Part shown: positions 52,480 through 60,910 of the stretch, piece after piece
Numbering within the stretch: position 1 is the stretch's first letter
Layout of the letters: each line of letters opens with the position of its first letter
Assembly: GCF_036347055.1 (NCBI RefSeq)
Contig: NZ_CP108882.1
Span: forward strand, 3,113,001 to 3,177,000
Direction: 5' to 3'
Length of the DNA stretch: 64,000 nt
Source: Streptomyces sp. NBC_00820
GTDB taxonomy: Bacteria; Actinomycetota; Actinomycetes; Streptomycetales; Streptomycetaceae
The notes under the pieces: model-generated
The model's input: only the letters and a program-made list of their open reading frames with translations
What the model was told of the DNA's origin: nothing
Database searches by the model: none
Made by a program: the position numbers and the translations under genes

Positions 52480-53435
52480 GCGCCGACGGACTGCCCATGG
52501 TCGTACCGGCCCAGGATCTGCCCGCCCGGGTGCGGATCCACGAGGTCGGCGCGCGCGACGGGCTGCAGAACGAGAAGACGGCCGTACCGACGGCGGTGAA
52601 GGCGGAGTTCGTCCGCCGCCTGGCCGACGCGGGCCTGACCACCATCGAGGCGACCAGCTTCGTGCACCCCAAGTGGGTGCCCCAGCTGGCCGACGCCGAG
52701 GAGCTGTTCCCGCTCGTCTCCGGTCTGGACGGCGTCGAACTGCCCGTACTGGTCCCCAACCAGAGGGGCCTGGACCGGGCGCTGGCGCTCGGCGCGCGCC
52801 GGATCGCCGTGTTCGCCAGCGCCACCGAGTCCTTCGCGAAGGCCAACCTCAACCGCACGGTGGACGAGTCGCTGGCCGTGTTCGAGCCGGTGGTGCGGCA
52901 GGCGAAGGACGCGGGCGCGCATGTCCGCGGGTACGTCTCCATGTGCTTCGGCGACCCCTGGGAGGGGGCGGTCCCCCTCCACCAGGCGGTCCGCGTCTGC
53001 GGGGCGCTGCGTGACATGGGCTGCGACGAGCTGAGCCTCGGCGACACCATCGGGGTCGCGACCCCGGGCCACGTCCTGGAGCTGCTCGCGCTGCTGAACG
53101 AGGAGGGCCTGCCGACGAACGTGCTCGGCGTGCACTTCCACGACACCTACGGCCAGGCACTCGCGAACACCTACGCGGCCCTGGAGCACGGGGTGACCAC
53201 GGTCGACGCGTCCGCCGGCGGCCTCGGCGGCTGCCCGTACGCGAAGTCCGCCACCGGCAACCTCGCCACCGAAGACCTCGTTTGGATGCTGCACGGACTC
53301 GGCATCGAGACAGGGGTCGACCTGGGCCGTCTGACCGCCACCAGCGTGTGGATGGCCGAACAGCTGGGCCGTCCGAGCCCGTCCCGCACCGTCCGCGCAC
53401 TCGGTAGCACGACACAGACCCACAAGGACAAGTGA
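52476..53435 (+). CDS. liuE: Hydroxymethylglutaryl-CoA lyase
   Basis: A 319-residue TIM-barrel lyase that splits HMG-CoA to acetyl-CoA and acetoacetate, the final step of leucine breakdown. Signatures: [20 protein letters not shown] near the start with the metal aspartate, [12 protein letters not shown], and the active-site loop [20 protein letters not shown] with its cysteine. The GTG at 52476 overlaps the previous stop. A GTGA overlap also links it to the next acyl-CoA dehydrogenase. The hydratase that makes HMG-CoA is not in this operon. Confidence 0.95.
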   Translation: MSADGLPMVVPAQDLPARVRIHEVGARDGLQNEKTAVPTAVKAEFVRRLADAGLTTIEATSFVHPKWVPQLADAEELFPLVSGLDGVELPVLVPNQRGLDRALALGARRIAVFASATESFAKANLNRTVDESLAVFEPVVRQAKDAGAHVRGYVSMCFGDPWEGAVPLHQAVRVCGALRDMGCDELSLGDTIGVATPGHVLELLALLNEEGLPTNVLGVHFHDTYGQALANTYAALEHGVTTVDASAGGLGGCPYAKSATGNLATEDLVWMLHGLGIETGVDLGRLTATSVWMAEQLGRPSPSRTVRALGSTTQTHKDK

Positions 53436-53440
53436 TCAGC

Positions 53441-54601
53441 ATGGACCACCGCCTCAGCCCCGAGCTGGAGGAACTCCGCCGTACGGTGGAGGAGTTCGCG
53501 CACGACGTCGTGGCGCCGAAGATCGGCGACTTCTACGAGCGGCACGAGTTCCCGTACGAGATCGTGAGCGAGATGGGCCGGATGGGCCTGTTCGGACTGC
53601 CGTTCCCCGAGGAGTACGGCGGCATGGGCGGCGACTACCTGGCCCTCGGCATCGCCCTGGAGGAGCTGGCCCGCGTCGACTCGTCCGTGGCGATCACCCT
53701 GGAGGCCGGGGTCTCCCTGGGCGCCATGCCGATCCACCTGTTCGGCACCGAGGAGCAGAAGCGCGAGTGGCTGCCCCGGCTGTGCGCGGGCGAGATCCTG
53801 GGCGCCTTCGGCCTCACCGAGCCGGACGGCGGCAGCGACGCCGGGGCGACCCGCACCACGGCCCGCCTGGACCCGGACACGAACGAATGGGTCATCAACG
53901 GCACCAAGTGCTTCATCACCAACTCGGGCACCGACATCACAGGCCTGGTGACGGTCACCGCGGTCACCGGCCGCAAGCCGGACGGCAAGCCGCTGATCTC
54001 CTCGATCATCGTCCCGTCGGGCACCCCCGGCTTCACGGTCGCCGCGCCCTACTCCAAGGTCGGCTGGAACGCCTCCGACACCCGTGAACTGTCCTTCCAG
54101 GACGTCCGGGTGCCCGCCGCGAACCTTCTGGGCGAGGAGGGCCGGGGCTACGCGCAGTTCCTGCGCATCCTCGACGAGGGCCGCATCGCCATCGCGGCGC
54201 TGGGCACCGGGCTGGCGCAGGGCTGCGTGGACGAGTCGGTGAAGTACGCGAAGGAGCGCCACGCCTTCGGCCGTCCGATCGGTTCCAACCAGGCCATCCA
54301 GTTCAAGCTCGCGGACATGGAGATGAAGGCCCACACCTCCCGCCTCGCCTGGCGCGACGCGGCCTCCCGCCTGGTCGCGGGCGAGCCCTTCAAGAAGGAG
54401 GCGGCGATCGCCAAGCTCTACTCGTCCACGGTCGCCGTGGACAACGCCCGCGACGCCACCCAGATCCACGGCGGCTACGGCTTCATGAACGAGTACCCGG
54501 TGGCCCGCATGTGGCGCGACTCCAAGATCCTGGAGATCGGCGAGGGCACGAGCGAGGTGCAGCGGATGCTGATCGCGCGGGAGTTGGGGCTGACCGGCTG
54601 A
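53441..54601 (+). CDS. acdH: Branched-chain acyl-CoA dehydrogenase
   Basis: A 386-residue acyl-CoA dehydrogenase, as I recall nearly identical in order and pattern to the Streptomyces AcdH shown to act in valine, isoleucine and leucine breakdown. Signatures: AFGLTEPDGGSDAGATRTTA, NGTKCFITNSGTDITGLV, RHAFGRPIGSNQAIQFKLAD, and IHGGYGFMNEYPVARMWRDS with IGEGTSEVQRMLIARELG. The ATG at 53441 is preferred; a GTG at 53432 overlaps the HMG-CoA lyase stop and would add three residues. Last gene of the TetR-controlled operon, followed by a hairpin terminator. It oxidises isovaleryl-CoA and related branched acyl-CoAs. Confidence 0.94.
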   Translation: MDHRLSPELEELRRTVEEFAHDVVAPKIGDFYERHEFPYEIVSEMGRMGLFGLPFPEEYGGMGGDYLALGIALEELARVDSSVAITLEAGVSLGAMPIHLFGTEEQKREWLPRLCAGEILGAFGLTEPDGGSDAGATRTTARLDPDTNEWVINGTKCFITNSGTDITGLVTVTAVTGRKPDGKPLISSIIVPSGTPGFTVAAPYSKVGWNASDTRELSFQDVRVPAANLLGEEGRGYAQFLRILDEGRIAIAALGTGLAQGCVDESVKYAKERHAFGRPIGSNQAIQFKLADMEMKAHTSRLAWRDAASRLVAGEPFKKEAAIAKLYSSTVAVDNARDATQIHGGYGFMNEYPVARMWRDSKILEIGEGTSEVQRMLIARELGLTG

Positions 54602-55077
54602 TCCGGTTCCCATGAGGGAGGGGGCGGGGCGTCGTCGTACGCCGTCGCCCCCTCCCTGCGTTTCCGGCCGGTCCCACCAGCCCTCAGCCAGCCCTCGGTG
54701 AGACGTCACTCAGACGTCAGCCACGCCGCAGCCATGCTTCAACCAGCTTTGATTGCCGACGAGTTGGCACACATGCTAGATTCCGCCCCACTTCCGAACA
54801 CCTGTCCGTACTTTCCCGCTGACCACGGGGAATCCGCAGGTACGGAAGGGGAAATGGGGGAGATCTCGCTGTGCGCGATATCCCATGGGCGCGGCCCGCG
54901 CATGCAGCGCGGTTCCGGCTTTCGCCGATGGACTTCAAGGTCACCGCCCCACCATCGGCGGAGCCTTTTGCGCTCGCCGCGTTTCCGTCCACGTGATTCG
55001 ACCATCCGTCGATCCCCCGGACGCGTCGACATGCCCCCTTTCCCGCTGTGCGTCAACTGACACCAGGGGGTATTCAT
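54602..55077. other. Intergenic region after the acdH operon
   Basis: Holds the terminator at 54616-54656, and otherwise no supportable gene in 476 bases. A frame from 54698 to 55060 has no ribosome site and ends in low-complexity Arg/Pro. The repeated GACGTCA near 54704 and 54714 could be part of a promoter for the I36-type gene. Confidence 0.5.
54616..54656 (+). terminator. Terminator of the leucine operon
   Basis: GGGAGGGGGCG (54616-54626) pairs with CGCCCCCTCCC (54646-54656), an 11-bp perfect stem with a 19-base loop. Confidence 0.75.
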
Positions 55078-55794
55078 ATGCGCATACGCACCATGCTGGC
55101 CGTCGCGGCCGTCGGTTCCCTGACACTCGCGGGTGCGACCGCCGCTCCGTCGCTCGCCGCCGACGAGCCCGGTCATCCGGCCGATGTCGTGACGGGGGTG
55201 CTCACTCCGGATCAGGAGGCGGAAGTCGAGACGGCTCCGGGTGCCACCGACAAGGTGGACGTGTACTACAAGGGGGCGAAGATCGACCCCGCGTCGGACT
55301 GGAGCGGCGCGAACATCTGCGTCGAGGCGTCGGAGGACGGCACCATGCGGTGCTTCGACAACGACACCGAGTCCAACGCGTACCTGGCCGCCCACGCGCC
55401 CACGGCTCAGGCCCGGGCCGGTGCGAAGCAGGCGCTGGCGAACCGCACGCAGGCGAAGGCCGCGGTGGCCGCCCAGAGGTACTCGGACTGCCCCGATTCC
55501 TACGTGTGCCTGTGGCAGGACGCGAACTACTCGGGCCGGCGCCTGCAGTGGCCGACCTATCCGGAGGCCAAGACCCGCCATCTGGACCAGTATTCGCCGT
55601 CGTTCCGGGACAAGGCCAGCTCCGCTTTCGTGAACCGGCCGCAGCGCGGTGTGGAGGTGTACGACTTCCGCTCGGGCCTGCCGGATCCGCACCTTTTCCT
55701 GGGCGCCGGCTACAGCCTTTACCCGGACTTCAAGAGCATCGATTACACCTACGGCGGCAGCTGGAACGACCGGGCCGACGCCATCAAGTTCTGA
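55078..55794 (+). CDS. Secreted peptidase inhibitor family I36 protein
   Basis: A 238-residue exported protein: Sec signal (RIRTMLAVAAVGSLTLAGATAA, cleavage ALA-AD at about 28), an Ala-rich middle (about 95-135), and a C-terminal domain with CPDSYVCLWQDANYSGRRLQW, the pattern of Streptomyces metalloprotease inhibitor (I36) and beta/gamma-crystallin folds. It has SSAFVNRPQRGVEVYDF and SIDYTYGGSWNDRADAIKF, as in this group. It may inhibit an extracellular protease. The ATG at 55078 follows AGGGGG. It and the next small exported protein are close but not obviously one operon. Confidence 0.85.
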   Translation: MRIRTMLAVAAVGSLTLAGATAAPSLAADEPGHPADVVTGVLTPDQEAEVETAPGATDKVDVYYKGAKIDPASDWSGANICVEASEDGTMRCFDNDTESNAYLAAHAPTAQARAGAKQALANRTQAKAAVAAQRYSDCPDSYVCLWQDANYSGRRLQWPTYPEAKTRHLDQYSPSFRDKASSAFVNRPQRGVEVYDFRSGLPDPHLFLGAGYSLYPDFKSIDYTYGGSWNDRADAIKF

Positions 55795-55886
55795 GCGCGC
55801 GCATTCCAGCCGTACCGGCATCCCGAAACCGGGGTGCCGGTACCGTGACCCCACCCGTCAGACCCTCGTATCCGATGGAGACCCCC

Positions 55887-56321
55887 GTGAACCGCACCCC
55901 CCATATCGCCGCAGTTCTCGCGCTCGGAGCCGTCCTGGCCGCCGGGACCACCGCCTGTTCCGTCAAGGACACCGCGAAGCCGGACAAGATCGGGGTCGTG
56001 GAGAAGCTGCCCGTCGACACGGACAAGGCGCAGTCGAAGAAGAACGCCCGGGAATTCCGTTCCTGGGTCGAGAAGAACGGCACCGCACAGCAGAAGGCCG
56101 CCGCCGCCCGCGTGGACCGCATCATCGGCGAGTGGAACGAGCAGACGGGCAACGCCTACATCTCCACCGACATCAACGGCGGGAAGACCCAGGTGACGGA
56201 CCCTCAGGCGGCGGCCGGCGCGATCGTCAAGGCGTTCGCCTCCTGGAAGGACTCGAAGCAGGGATACGCGTCCGTCTACGACGTCTTCGGCAACGCCATG
56301 GTCACGAACTACCAGTTCTGA
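55887..56321 (+). CDS. Small putative lipoprotein
   Basis: A 144-residue exported protein with a hydrophobic N-terminus (IAAVLALGAVLAAGTTAC) and a cysteine at about residue 25 that could be lipidated, though the residue three before it is Thr rather than the usual Leu. The mature part is a charged helical domain, VDTDKAQSKKNAREFRSWVE and AAAARVDRIIGEWNEQTGNA, with no recognised family. The GTG at 55887 follows GGAGA; an ATG at 55875 four codons upstream is an alternative. It is about 115 bp before the desE gene and just before an iron box, but its own link to iron is not shown. Confidence 0.72.
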   Translation: MNRTPHIAAVLALGAVLAAGTTACSVKDTAKPDKIGVVEKLPVDTDKAQSKKNAREFRSWVEKNGTAQQKAAAARVDRIIGEWNEQTGNAYISTDINGGKTQVTDPQAAAGAIVKAFASWKDSKQGYASVYDVFGNAMVTNYQF

Positions 56322-56366
56322 CCAGGGCCCGGGGCCGCCGGGACGATCCACCCCCTGGACAGTCTC

Positions 56367-56385
56367 TGAGGTTAGGCTAACCTAT
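56367..56385. promoter_or_regulatory. Iron box upstream of desE
   Basis: TGAGGTTAGGCTAACCTAT differs from the perfect 19-bp iron box TTAGGTTAGGCTAACCTAA at two terminal positions. DmdR/IdeR repressors bind such sequences when iron is plentiful. It precedes desE by about 52 bp. Confidence 0.92.
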
Positions 56386-56436
56386 CTTCGACCTTGTCCG
56401 GCGGGCGCTTCGCCCCGTTCGAAAGCAGTCACAGCC

Positions 56437-57483
56437 ATGCCCCACGCCCGTGCCACCCACCCCACCCGCCGCGGCCTGCTCGCCGCGGGCGGCGCCATCG
56501 GACTCGGCGTAGCGCTCGCCGCCTGCGGCAACGACAAGGGCACAAGCGGTGACTCCGGGGCACAGGGGAAGGCCGGCACGTCCGGTCCCTGGAGCTTCAA
56601 GGACGACCGCGGCACGCTCGTGAAGCTGGACAAGGTCCCGGCGGACATCGTCGCGTTCACGGGTGTCGCGGCCGCGCTCCACGACTACGGCGTCCAGGTC
56701 AAGGGCGTCTTCGGTCCGACGAAGACCACCGCGGGCAAGCCCGATGTCCAGGCCGGCGACATGGACATCAGCAAGGTGACGATCCTCGGCAACACCTGGG
56801 GCCAGTTCAACATCGAGAAGTACGCGTCCCTCGCGCCGGACCTGCTCGTCTCCACGATGTTCGACAGCGCCGGCACCCTCTGGTACGTCCCGGACGAGTC
56901 GAAGAAGAAGATCTCCCAACTCGCCCCCAGCGTCGGCATCTCCGTCTACGACCGGCAGCTCACCCAGCCGCTGCAGCGCATGTGGGAGCTGGCCGAGTCG
57001 CTCGGCGGCGACATGAAGGCCGCCAAGGTGACGGACGCCAAGAAGCGGTTCGAGGCCGCGGCCGCCCGGCTGCGCGCCGCCGCCAAGGCCAGGCCCGGCA
57101 TCAAGGTGCTGGTCGGCTCCGCCAGCGACCAGCTCTTCTACGTCTCCGGCAGCGACCTCTCCGTCGACCTGGAGTACTTCAAGGCCCTCGGCGTCAACTT
57201 CGTCGAGCCGCCGGAGAGCGCCAAGAAGCAGGGCGGCGGTTGGTACGAGTCGCTGAGCTGGGAGAACGTCGACAAGTACAAGGCCGACATCATCATGATG
57301 GACGACCGCTCCTCGGCGATCCAGCCCGCCGATATCACCAAGGCGACCTGGAAGAAGCTGCCCGCGGTGAAGGCGGGCCAGGTCATCGCCCGCTCCCCCG
57401 AGCCGATCCTGTCGTACGACAAGTGCGTGCCACTGCTCGACAACCTGGCCGAGGCCCTGGAGAAGGCGAAGAAGGTGAGCTGA
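56437..57483 (+). CDS. desE: Ferrioxamine-binding lipoprotein DesE
   Basis: A 348-residue siderophore-binding protein of the FhuD/FepB-like class, anchored as a lipoprotein. The N-terminus has TRRGLLAAGGAIGLGVALAA followed by the lipobox cysteine at about residue 29, a twin-arginine-like start. The mature part is a two-lobed binding protein with a long helix between lobes (about 180-215). DesE in S. coelicolor binds ferrioxamine B and E. The gene sits between an iron box and a strong terminator, and just before desA, which supports the assignment. The ATG at 56437 is not preceded by a strong ribosome site. Confidence 0.93.
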   Translation: MPHARATHPTRRGLLAAGGAIGLGVALAACGNDKGTSGDSGAQGKAGTSGPWSFKDDRGTLVKLDKVPADIVAFTGVAAALHDYGVQVKGVFGPTKTTAGKPDVQAGDMDISKVTILGNTWGQFNIEKYASLAPDLLVSTMFDSAGTLWYVPDESKKKISQLAPSVGISVYDRQLTQPLQRMWELAESLGGDMKAAKVTDAKKRFEAAAARLRAAAKARPGIKVLVGSASDQLFYVSGSDLSVDLEYFKALGVNFVEPPESAKKQGGGWYESLSWENVDKYKADIIMMDDRSSAIQPADITKATWKKLPAVKAGQVIARSPEPILSYDKCVPLLDNLAEALEKAKKVS

Positions 57484-57512
57484 GGCTTCTTCTGACCCTT
57501 GCGGCCCCCTTC

Positions 57513-57548
57513 GACGACCCCGGCCGAGACTGCCGGGGTCGTCTTTTT
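57513..57548 (+). terminator. Intrinsic terminator after desE
   Basis: GACGACCCCGGC (57513-57524) and GCCGGGGTCGTC (57532-57543) with a 7-base loop, followed by TTTTT. This is the clearest Rho-independent terminator in the window, and it insulates desE from desABCD. Confidence 0.92.
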
Positions 57549-57558
57549 CGGGGGAGGG

Positions 57559-57620
57559 GCGAAGTTCCATGATCTTCGACTTAGGTTAGGCTAACCTAAG
57601 TCGAAGCCGTGGAACTTCGC
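57559..57620. promoter_or_regulatory. desA iron box inside a nested palindrome
   Basis: The perfect iron box TTAGGTTAGGCTAACCTAA (57581-57599) is the centre of a 33-bp perfect palindrome with 16-bp arms (57574-57589 and 57591-57606) about one central base. Outside it, GCGAAGTTCCA (57559-57569) pairs with TGGAACTTCGC (57610-57620) across small asymmetric gaps. It precedes desA by 45 bp and should give iron-dependent repression of desABCD. Confidence 0.93.
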
Positions 57621-57664
57621 CCCTTTTCCGTTCCCCCACGGACAGTCCCCTCGGAGGACCCCCC

Positions 57665-59107
57665 ATGCGCTCGCACCTGCTCAATGGCCTCACAGCGGAG
57701 CACTACCGCCGCTCCGTGACCGAAGGAGTAGAGCGGGTGGCGGCCAAACTCGCCACCACCGAACGTCCGTTCACCGGAATCACCGTCGACGACCTCGCAC
57801 CCCGCATCGACGCCATCGACCTCGACCGGCCGCTGGGCGACACCGTCGCGGTGCTGGACGAACTGGAGGACGTCTACCTCCGGGACGCGGTCTACTTCCA
57901 CCACCCCCGCTACCTCGCCCACCTCAACTGCCCGGTCGTCATCCCGGCGGTGCTCGGCGAGGCCGTGCTCTCGGCGGTCAACTCCTCCCTCGACACCTGG
58001 GACCAGTCGGCCGGCGGCACGCTCATCGAACGCCGTCTCGTCGACTGGACGACCGAGCGCATCGGCTTCGGACCGGCCGCCGACGGCGTGTTCACCTCCG
58101 GCGGCAGCCAGTCCAACCTCCAGGCGCTGCTGCTGGCCCGCGAGGAGACCAAGGCCGACGACCTGACCAGGCTGTGCGTCTTCGCCTCCGAGGTGAGCCA
58201 CTTCAGCGTGAAGAAGTCGGCGAAACTGCTGGGCCTGGGCCCCGACGCGGTGGTCAGCATCCCCGTCGACCACGACAAGCGCATGCAGACCCTCGCGCTC
58301 GCCCGCGAGCTGGAGCGCTGCGCGCAGGACGGCCTCGTCCCCATGGCCGTCGTCGCCACCGCCGGCACCACCGACTTCGGCTCCATCGACCCGCTCCCGG
58401 AGATCGCCGAGCTGTGCGCGCGGCACGGGGTGTGGATGCACGTCGACGCGGCCTACGGCTGCGGGCTACTCGCCTCCCTCAGGTACCGCGACCGGATCGA
58501 CGGCATCGAGCGCGCCGACTCGGTCACCGTCGACTACCACAAGTCCTTCTTCCAGCCGGTGAGTTCGTCCGCCCTGCTGGTCCGGGACACGGCCACCCTG
58601 CGCCACGCCACCTACCACGCGGAGTACCTCAACCCGCGCCGCATGGTGCAGGAGCGCATCCCCAACCAGGTCGACAAGTCCCTGCAGACCACCCGCCGTT
58701 TCGACGCCCTCAAACTGTGGCTGACGCTGCGCACCATGGGCGCCGACGGCATCGGCGAACTCTTCGACGAGGTGTGCGAACTGGCGCGGGAGGGCTGGCA
58801 GTTGCTGGCCGCCGATCCCCGCTACGACGTCGTCGTCGAGCCGTCGCTGTCCACCCTCGTCTTCCGCTACGTCCCGGCCGCCGTCACCGACCCGGCCGAG
58901 ATCGACCGCGCCAACCTGTACGCCCGCAAGGCCCTGTTCGCCTCCGGCGACGCCGTGGTCGCGGGCACCAAGGTCGGCGCCCGCCACTACCTGAAGTTCA
59001 CCCTGCTCAACCCCGAGACGACGCCGGCCGACATCGCCGCCGTCCTCGACCTGATCGCCGGCCACGCCGAGCAGTACCTGGGAGACTCCCTTGACCGCGC
59101 TTCCTGA
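57665..59107 (+). CDS. desA: Lysine decarboxylase DesA
   Basis: A 480-residue PLP enzyme of the aromatic/glutamate decarboxylase group that converts lysine to cadaverine, the first step of desferrioxamine synthesis. The PLP lysine is Lys293 in [20 protein letters not shown]; other marks are [19 protein letters not shown] and [18 protein letters not shown]. The ATG at 57665 follows the iron-box promoter and GGAGGAC. Its last 17 bases overlap the desB start, an arrangement that couples the two genes. Confidence 0.97.
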   Translation: MRSHLLNGLTAEHYRRSVTEGVERVAAKLATTERPFTGITVDDLAPRIDAIDLDRPLGDTVAVLDELEDVYLRDAVYFHHPRYLAHLNCPVVIPAVLGEAVLSAVNSSLDTWDQSAGGTLIERRLVDWTTERIGFGPAADGVFTSGGSQSNLQALLLAREETKADDLTRLCVFASEVSHFSVKKSAKLLGLGPDAVVSIPVDHDKRMQTLALARELERCAQDGLVPMAVVATAGTTDFGSIDPLPEIAELCARHGVWMHVDAAYGCGLLASLRYRDRIDGIERADSVTVDYHKSFFQPVSSSALLVRDTATLRHATYHAEYLNPRRMVQERIPNQVDKSLQTTRRFDALKLWLTLRTMGADGIGELFDEVCELAREGWQLLAADPRYDVVVEPSLSTLVFRYVPAAVTDPAEIDRANLYARKALFASGDAVVAGTKVGARHYLKFTLLNPETTPADIAAVLDLIAGHAEQYLGDSLDRAS

Positions 59108-60365
59108 AGCCAGCCGCATTCATGACTTCGTGGGGATCGGGCTCGGCCCCTTCAACCTCGGCCTCGCCTGCCTCACCGAGCCCATCGAAGAGCTCGACGG
59201 CGTCTTCCTGGACTCCAAGCCCGACTTCGAGTGGCACGCCGGGATGTTCCTGGAGGGCGCCCACCTCCAGACGCCGTTCATGTCGGACCTGGTCACCCTC
59301 GCCGACCCGACCTCGCCGTACTCCTTCCTCAACTACCTGAAGGAGAAGGGCCGGCTGTACTCGTTCTACATCCGCGAGAACTTCTACCCCCTGCGCGTCG
59401 AGTACGACGACTACTGCCGCTGGGCCGCGAACAAGCTCACCAGCGTCCGCTTCGGCACCACGGTCACCGAGGTGACGTACGAGGACGACGTGTACGTGGT
59501 GCGCACCCAGGCCGGTGACACCTACCGTGCCCGCCGCCTCGTCCTCGGCACCGGCACCCCGCCGCACGTCCCGGACGCGTGCCGGGACCTCGGCGGCGAC
59601 TTCCTGCACAACTCCCGTTACCTGGACGGCAAGGCGGAGCTGCAGCGCAAGAAGTCGATCACCCTGGTCGGCAGCGGCCAGTCCGCGGCCGAGATCTACT
59701 ACGACCTGCTCAGCGAGATCGACGTCCACGGCTACCGGCTGAACTGGGTCACCCGCTCCCCGCGGTTCTTCCCGCTCGAATACACCAAGCTCACGCTGGA
59801 GATGACCTCCCCGGAGTACATCGACTACTTCCACGCGCTTCCCGAGGCCACCCGCTACCGGCTCACCGCGCGGCAGAAGGGCCTGTTCAAGGGCATCGAC
59901 GGCGACCTGATCAACGAGATCTTCGACCTGCTCTACCAGAAGAACCTCGGCGGCCCCGTCCCCACCCGCCTGCTCACCAACGCGGCCCTCACCGGCGCCC
60001 GGCACGAGAGGGGCACGTACACCCTGTCCTTCCGCCAGGAGGAGCAGGGCAAGGACTTCGAGCTGGACAGCGAGGGCCTGGTCCTGGCCACCGGCTACCA
60101 GTACCGGGAGCCGGAGTTCCTCGCGCCCGTCCGCGACCGGCTGCGCTACGACTCCCAGGGCAACTTCGACCTCGCCCGCAACTACGCCATCGACGTCACC
60201 GGCCGCGGCGTCTTCCTCCAGAACGCCGGCGTGCACACGCACAGCATCACCAGCCCCGACCTGGGCATGGGCGCGTACCGGAACGCTTACATCATCCGTG
60301 AGCTGCTGGGCACGGAGTACTACCCGGTCGAGAAGTCCATCGCCTTCCAGGAGTTCGCGGTATGA
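59091..60365 (+). CDS. desB: Cadaverine N-hydroxylase DesB
   Basis: A 424-residue FAD/NADPH N-monooxygenase of the lysine/ornithine hydroxylase family. FAD motif [18 protein letters not shown] lies at about 11-28, the NADPH site [18 protein letters not shown] at about 190, and the ATGYQ motif in [14 protein letters not shown] near the end. It forms N-hydroxycadaverine. The start is a rare TTG at 59091, preceded by GGGAG; an ATG further in would remove the FAD motif, so TTG is preferred. The stop overlaps the desC start as ATGA. Confidence 0.96.
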   Translation: MTALPEASRIHDFVGIGLGPFNLGLACLTEPIEELDGVFLDSKPDFEWHAGMFLEGAHLQTPFMSDLVTLADPTSPYSFLNYLKEKGRLYSFYIRENFYPLRVEYDDYCRWAANKLTSVRFGTTVTEVTYEDDVYVVRTQAGDTYRARRLVLGTGTPPHVPDACRDLGGDFLHNSRYLDGKAELQRKKSITLVGSGQSAAEIYYDLLSEIDVHGYRLNWVTRSPRFFPLEYTKLTLEMTSPEYIDYFHALPEATRYRLTARQKGLFKGIDGDLINEIFDLLYQKNLGGPVPTRLLTNAALTGARHERGTYTLSFRQEEQGKDFELDSEGLVLATGYQYREPEFLAPVRDRLRYDSQGNFDLARNYAIDVTGRGVFLQNAGVHTHSITSPDLGMGAYRNAYIIRELLGTEYYPVEKSIAFQEFAV

Positions 60366-60910
60366 CAGACAAGAGCCTGACCTTCACGATCCGCCCGCTC
60401 GACCCCCTGAAGGACGCCGAGCTGCTGCACGGCTGGGTCACCCACCCCAAGGCGGCGTTCTGGATGATGCGGGACGCGCGGCTGGAGGACGTCGAGCGCG
60501 CCTACATGGAGATCGCGGCCGACCCGCACCACCACGCCCTCCTCGGACTCGACGACGCCGGGACCCCCGTCTTCCTGATGGAGAAGTACGACCCCGCCCA
60601 CCGCGAACTGGTCGGACTGTACGAACCGCGGCCGGGCGACGTCGGAATGCACTTCCTCGTCGCCCCCGCCGACACGCCCGTGCACGGGTTCACGCGGGCC
60701 GTCATCACCGCGGTGATGGCGCACCTCTTCGAGGACCCGGAGGCCCGACGGGTGGTCGTGGAGCCCGATGTGGCCAACAAGGCCGTGCACGCCCTGAACG
60801 AGGCCGTCGGGTTCGTGCCCGAACGGGAGATCCGGAAGCCGGAGAAGAAGGCGTTGCTGAGCTTCTGCACGCGTGAGCGGTTCACCGAGGCGACGGCGGT
60901 GCCGGCATGA
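60362..60910 (+). CDS. desC: N-hydroxycadaverine acyltransferase DesC
   Basis: A 182-residue GNAT-type enzyme of the IucB/AlcB group that acylates N-hydroxycadaverine with succinyl-CoA or acetyl-CoA. Signatures: [39 protein letters not shown], and [23 protein letters not shown] near the end (quoted in part), with GMHFLVAP. The ATG at 60362 overlaps the desB stop, and its own stop overlaps desD, so the three genes are translationally coupled. Confidence 0.95.
   Translation: MTDKSLTFTIRPLDPLKDAELLHGWVTHPKAAFWMMRDARLEDVERAYMEIAADPHHHALLGLDDAGTPVFLMEKYDPAHRELVGLYEPRPGDVGMHFLVAPADTPVHGFTRAVITAVMAHLFEDPEARRVVVEPDVANKAVHALNEAVGFVPEREIRKPEKKALLSFCTRERFTEATAVPA

Noticed and set aside
54698..55060. 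120-residue protein before the I36 gene
   Set aside because: No ribosome site, no homology visible, low-complexity Arg/Pro end; likely non-coding.
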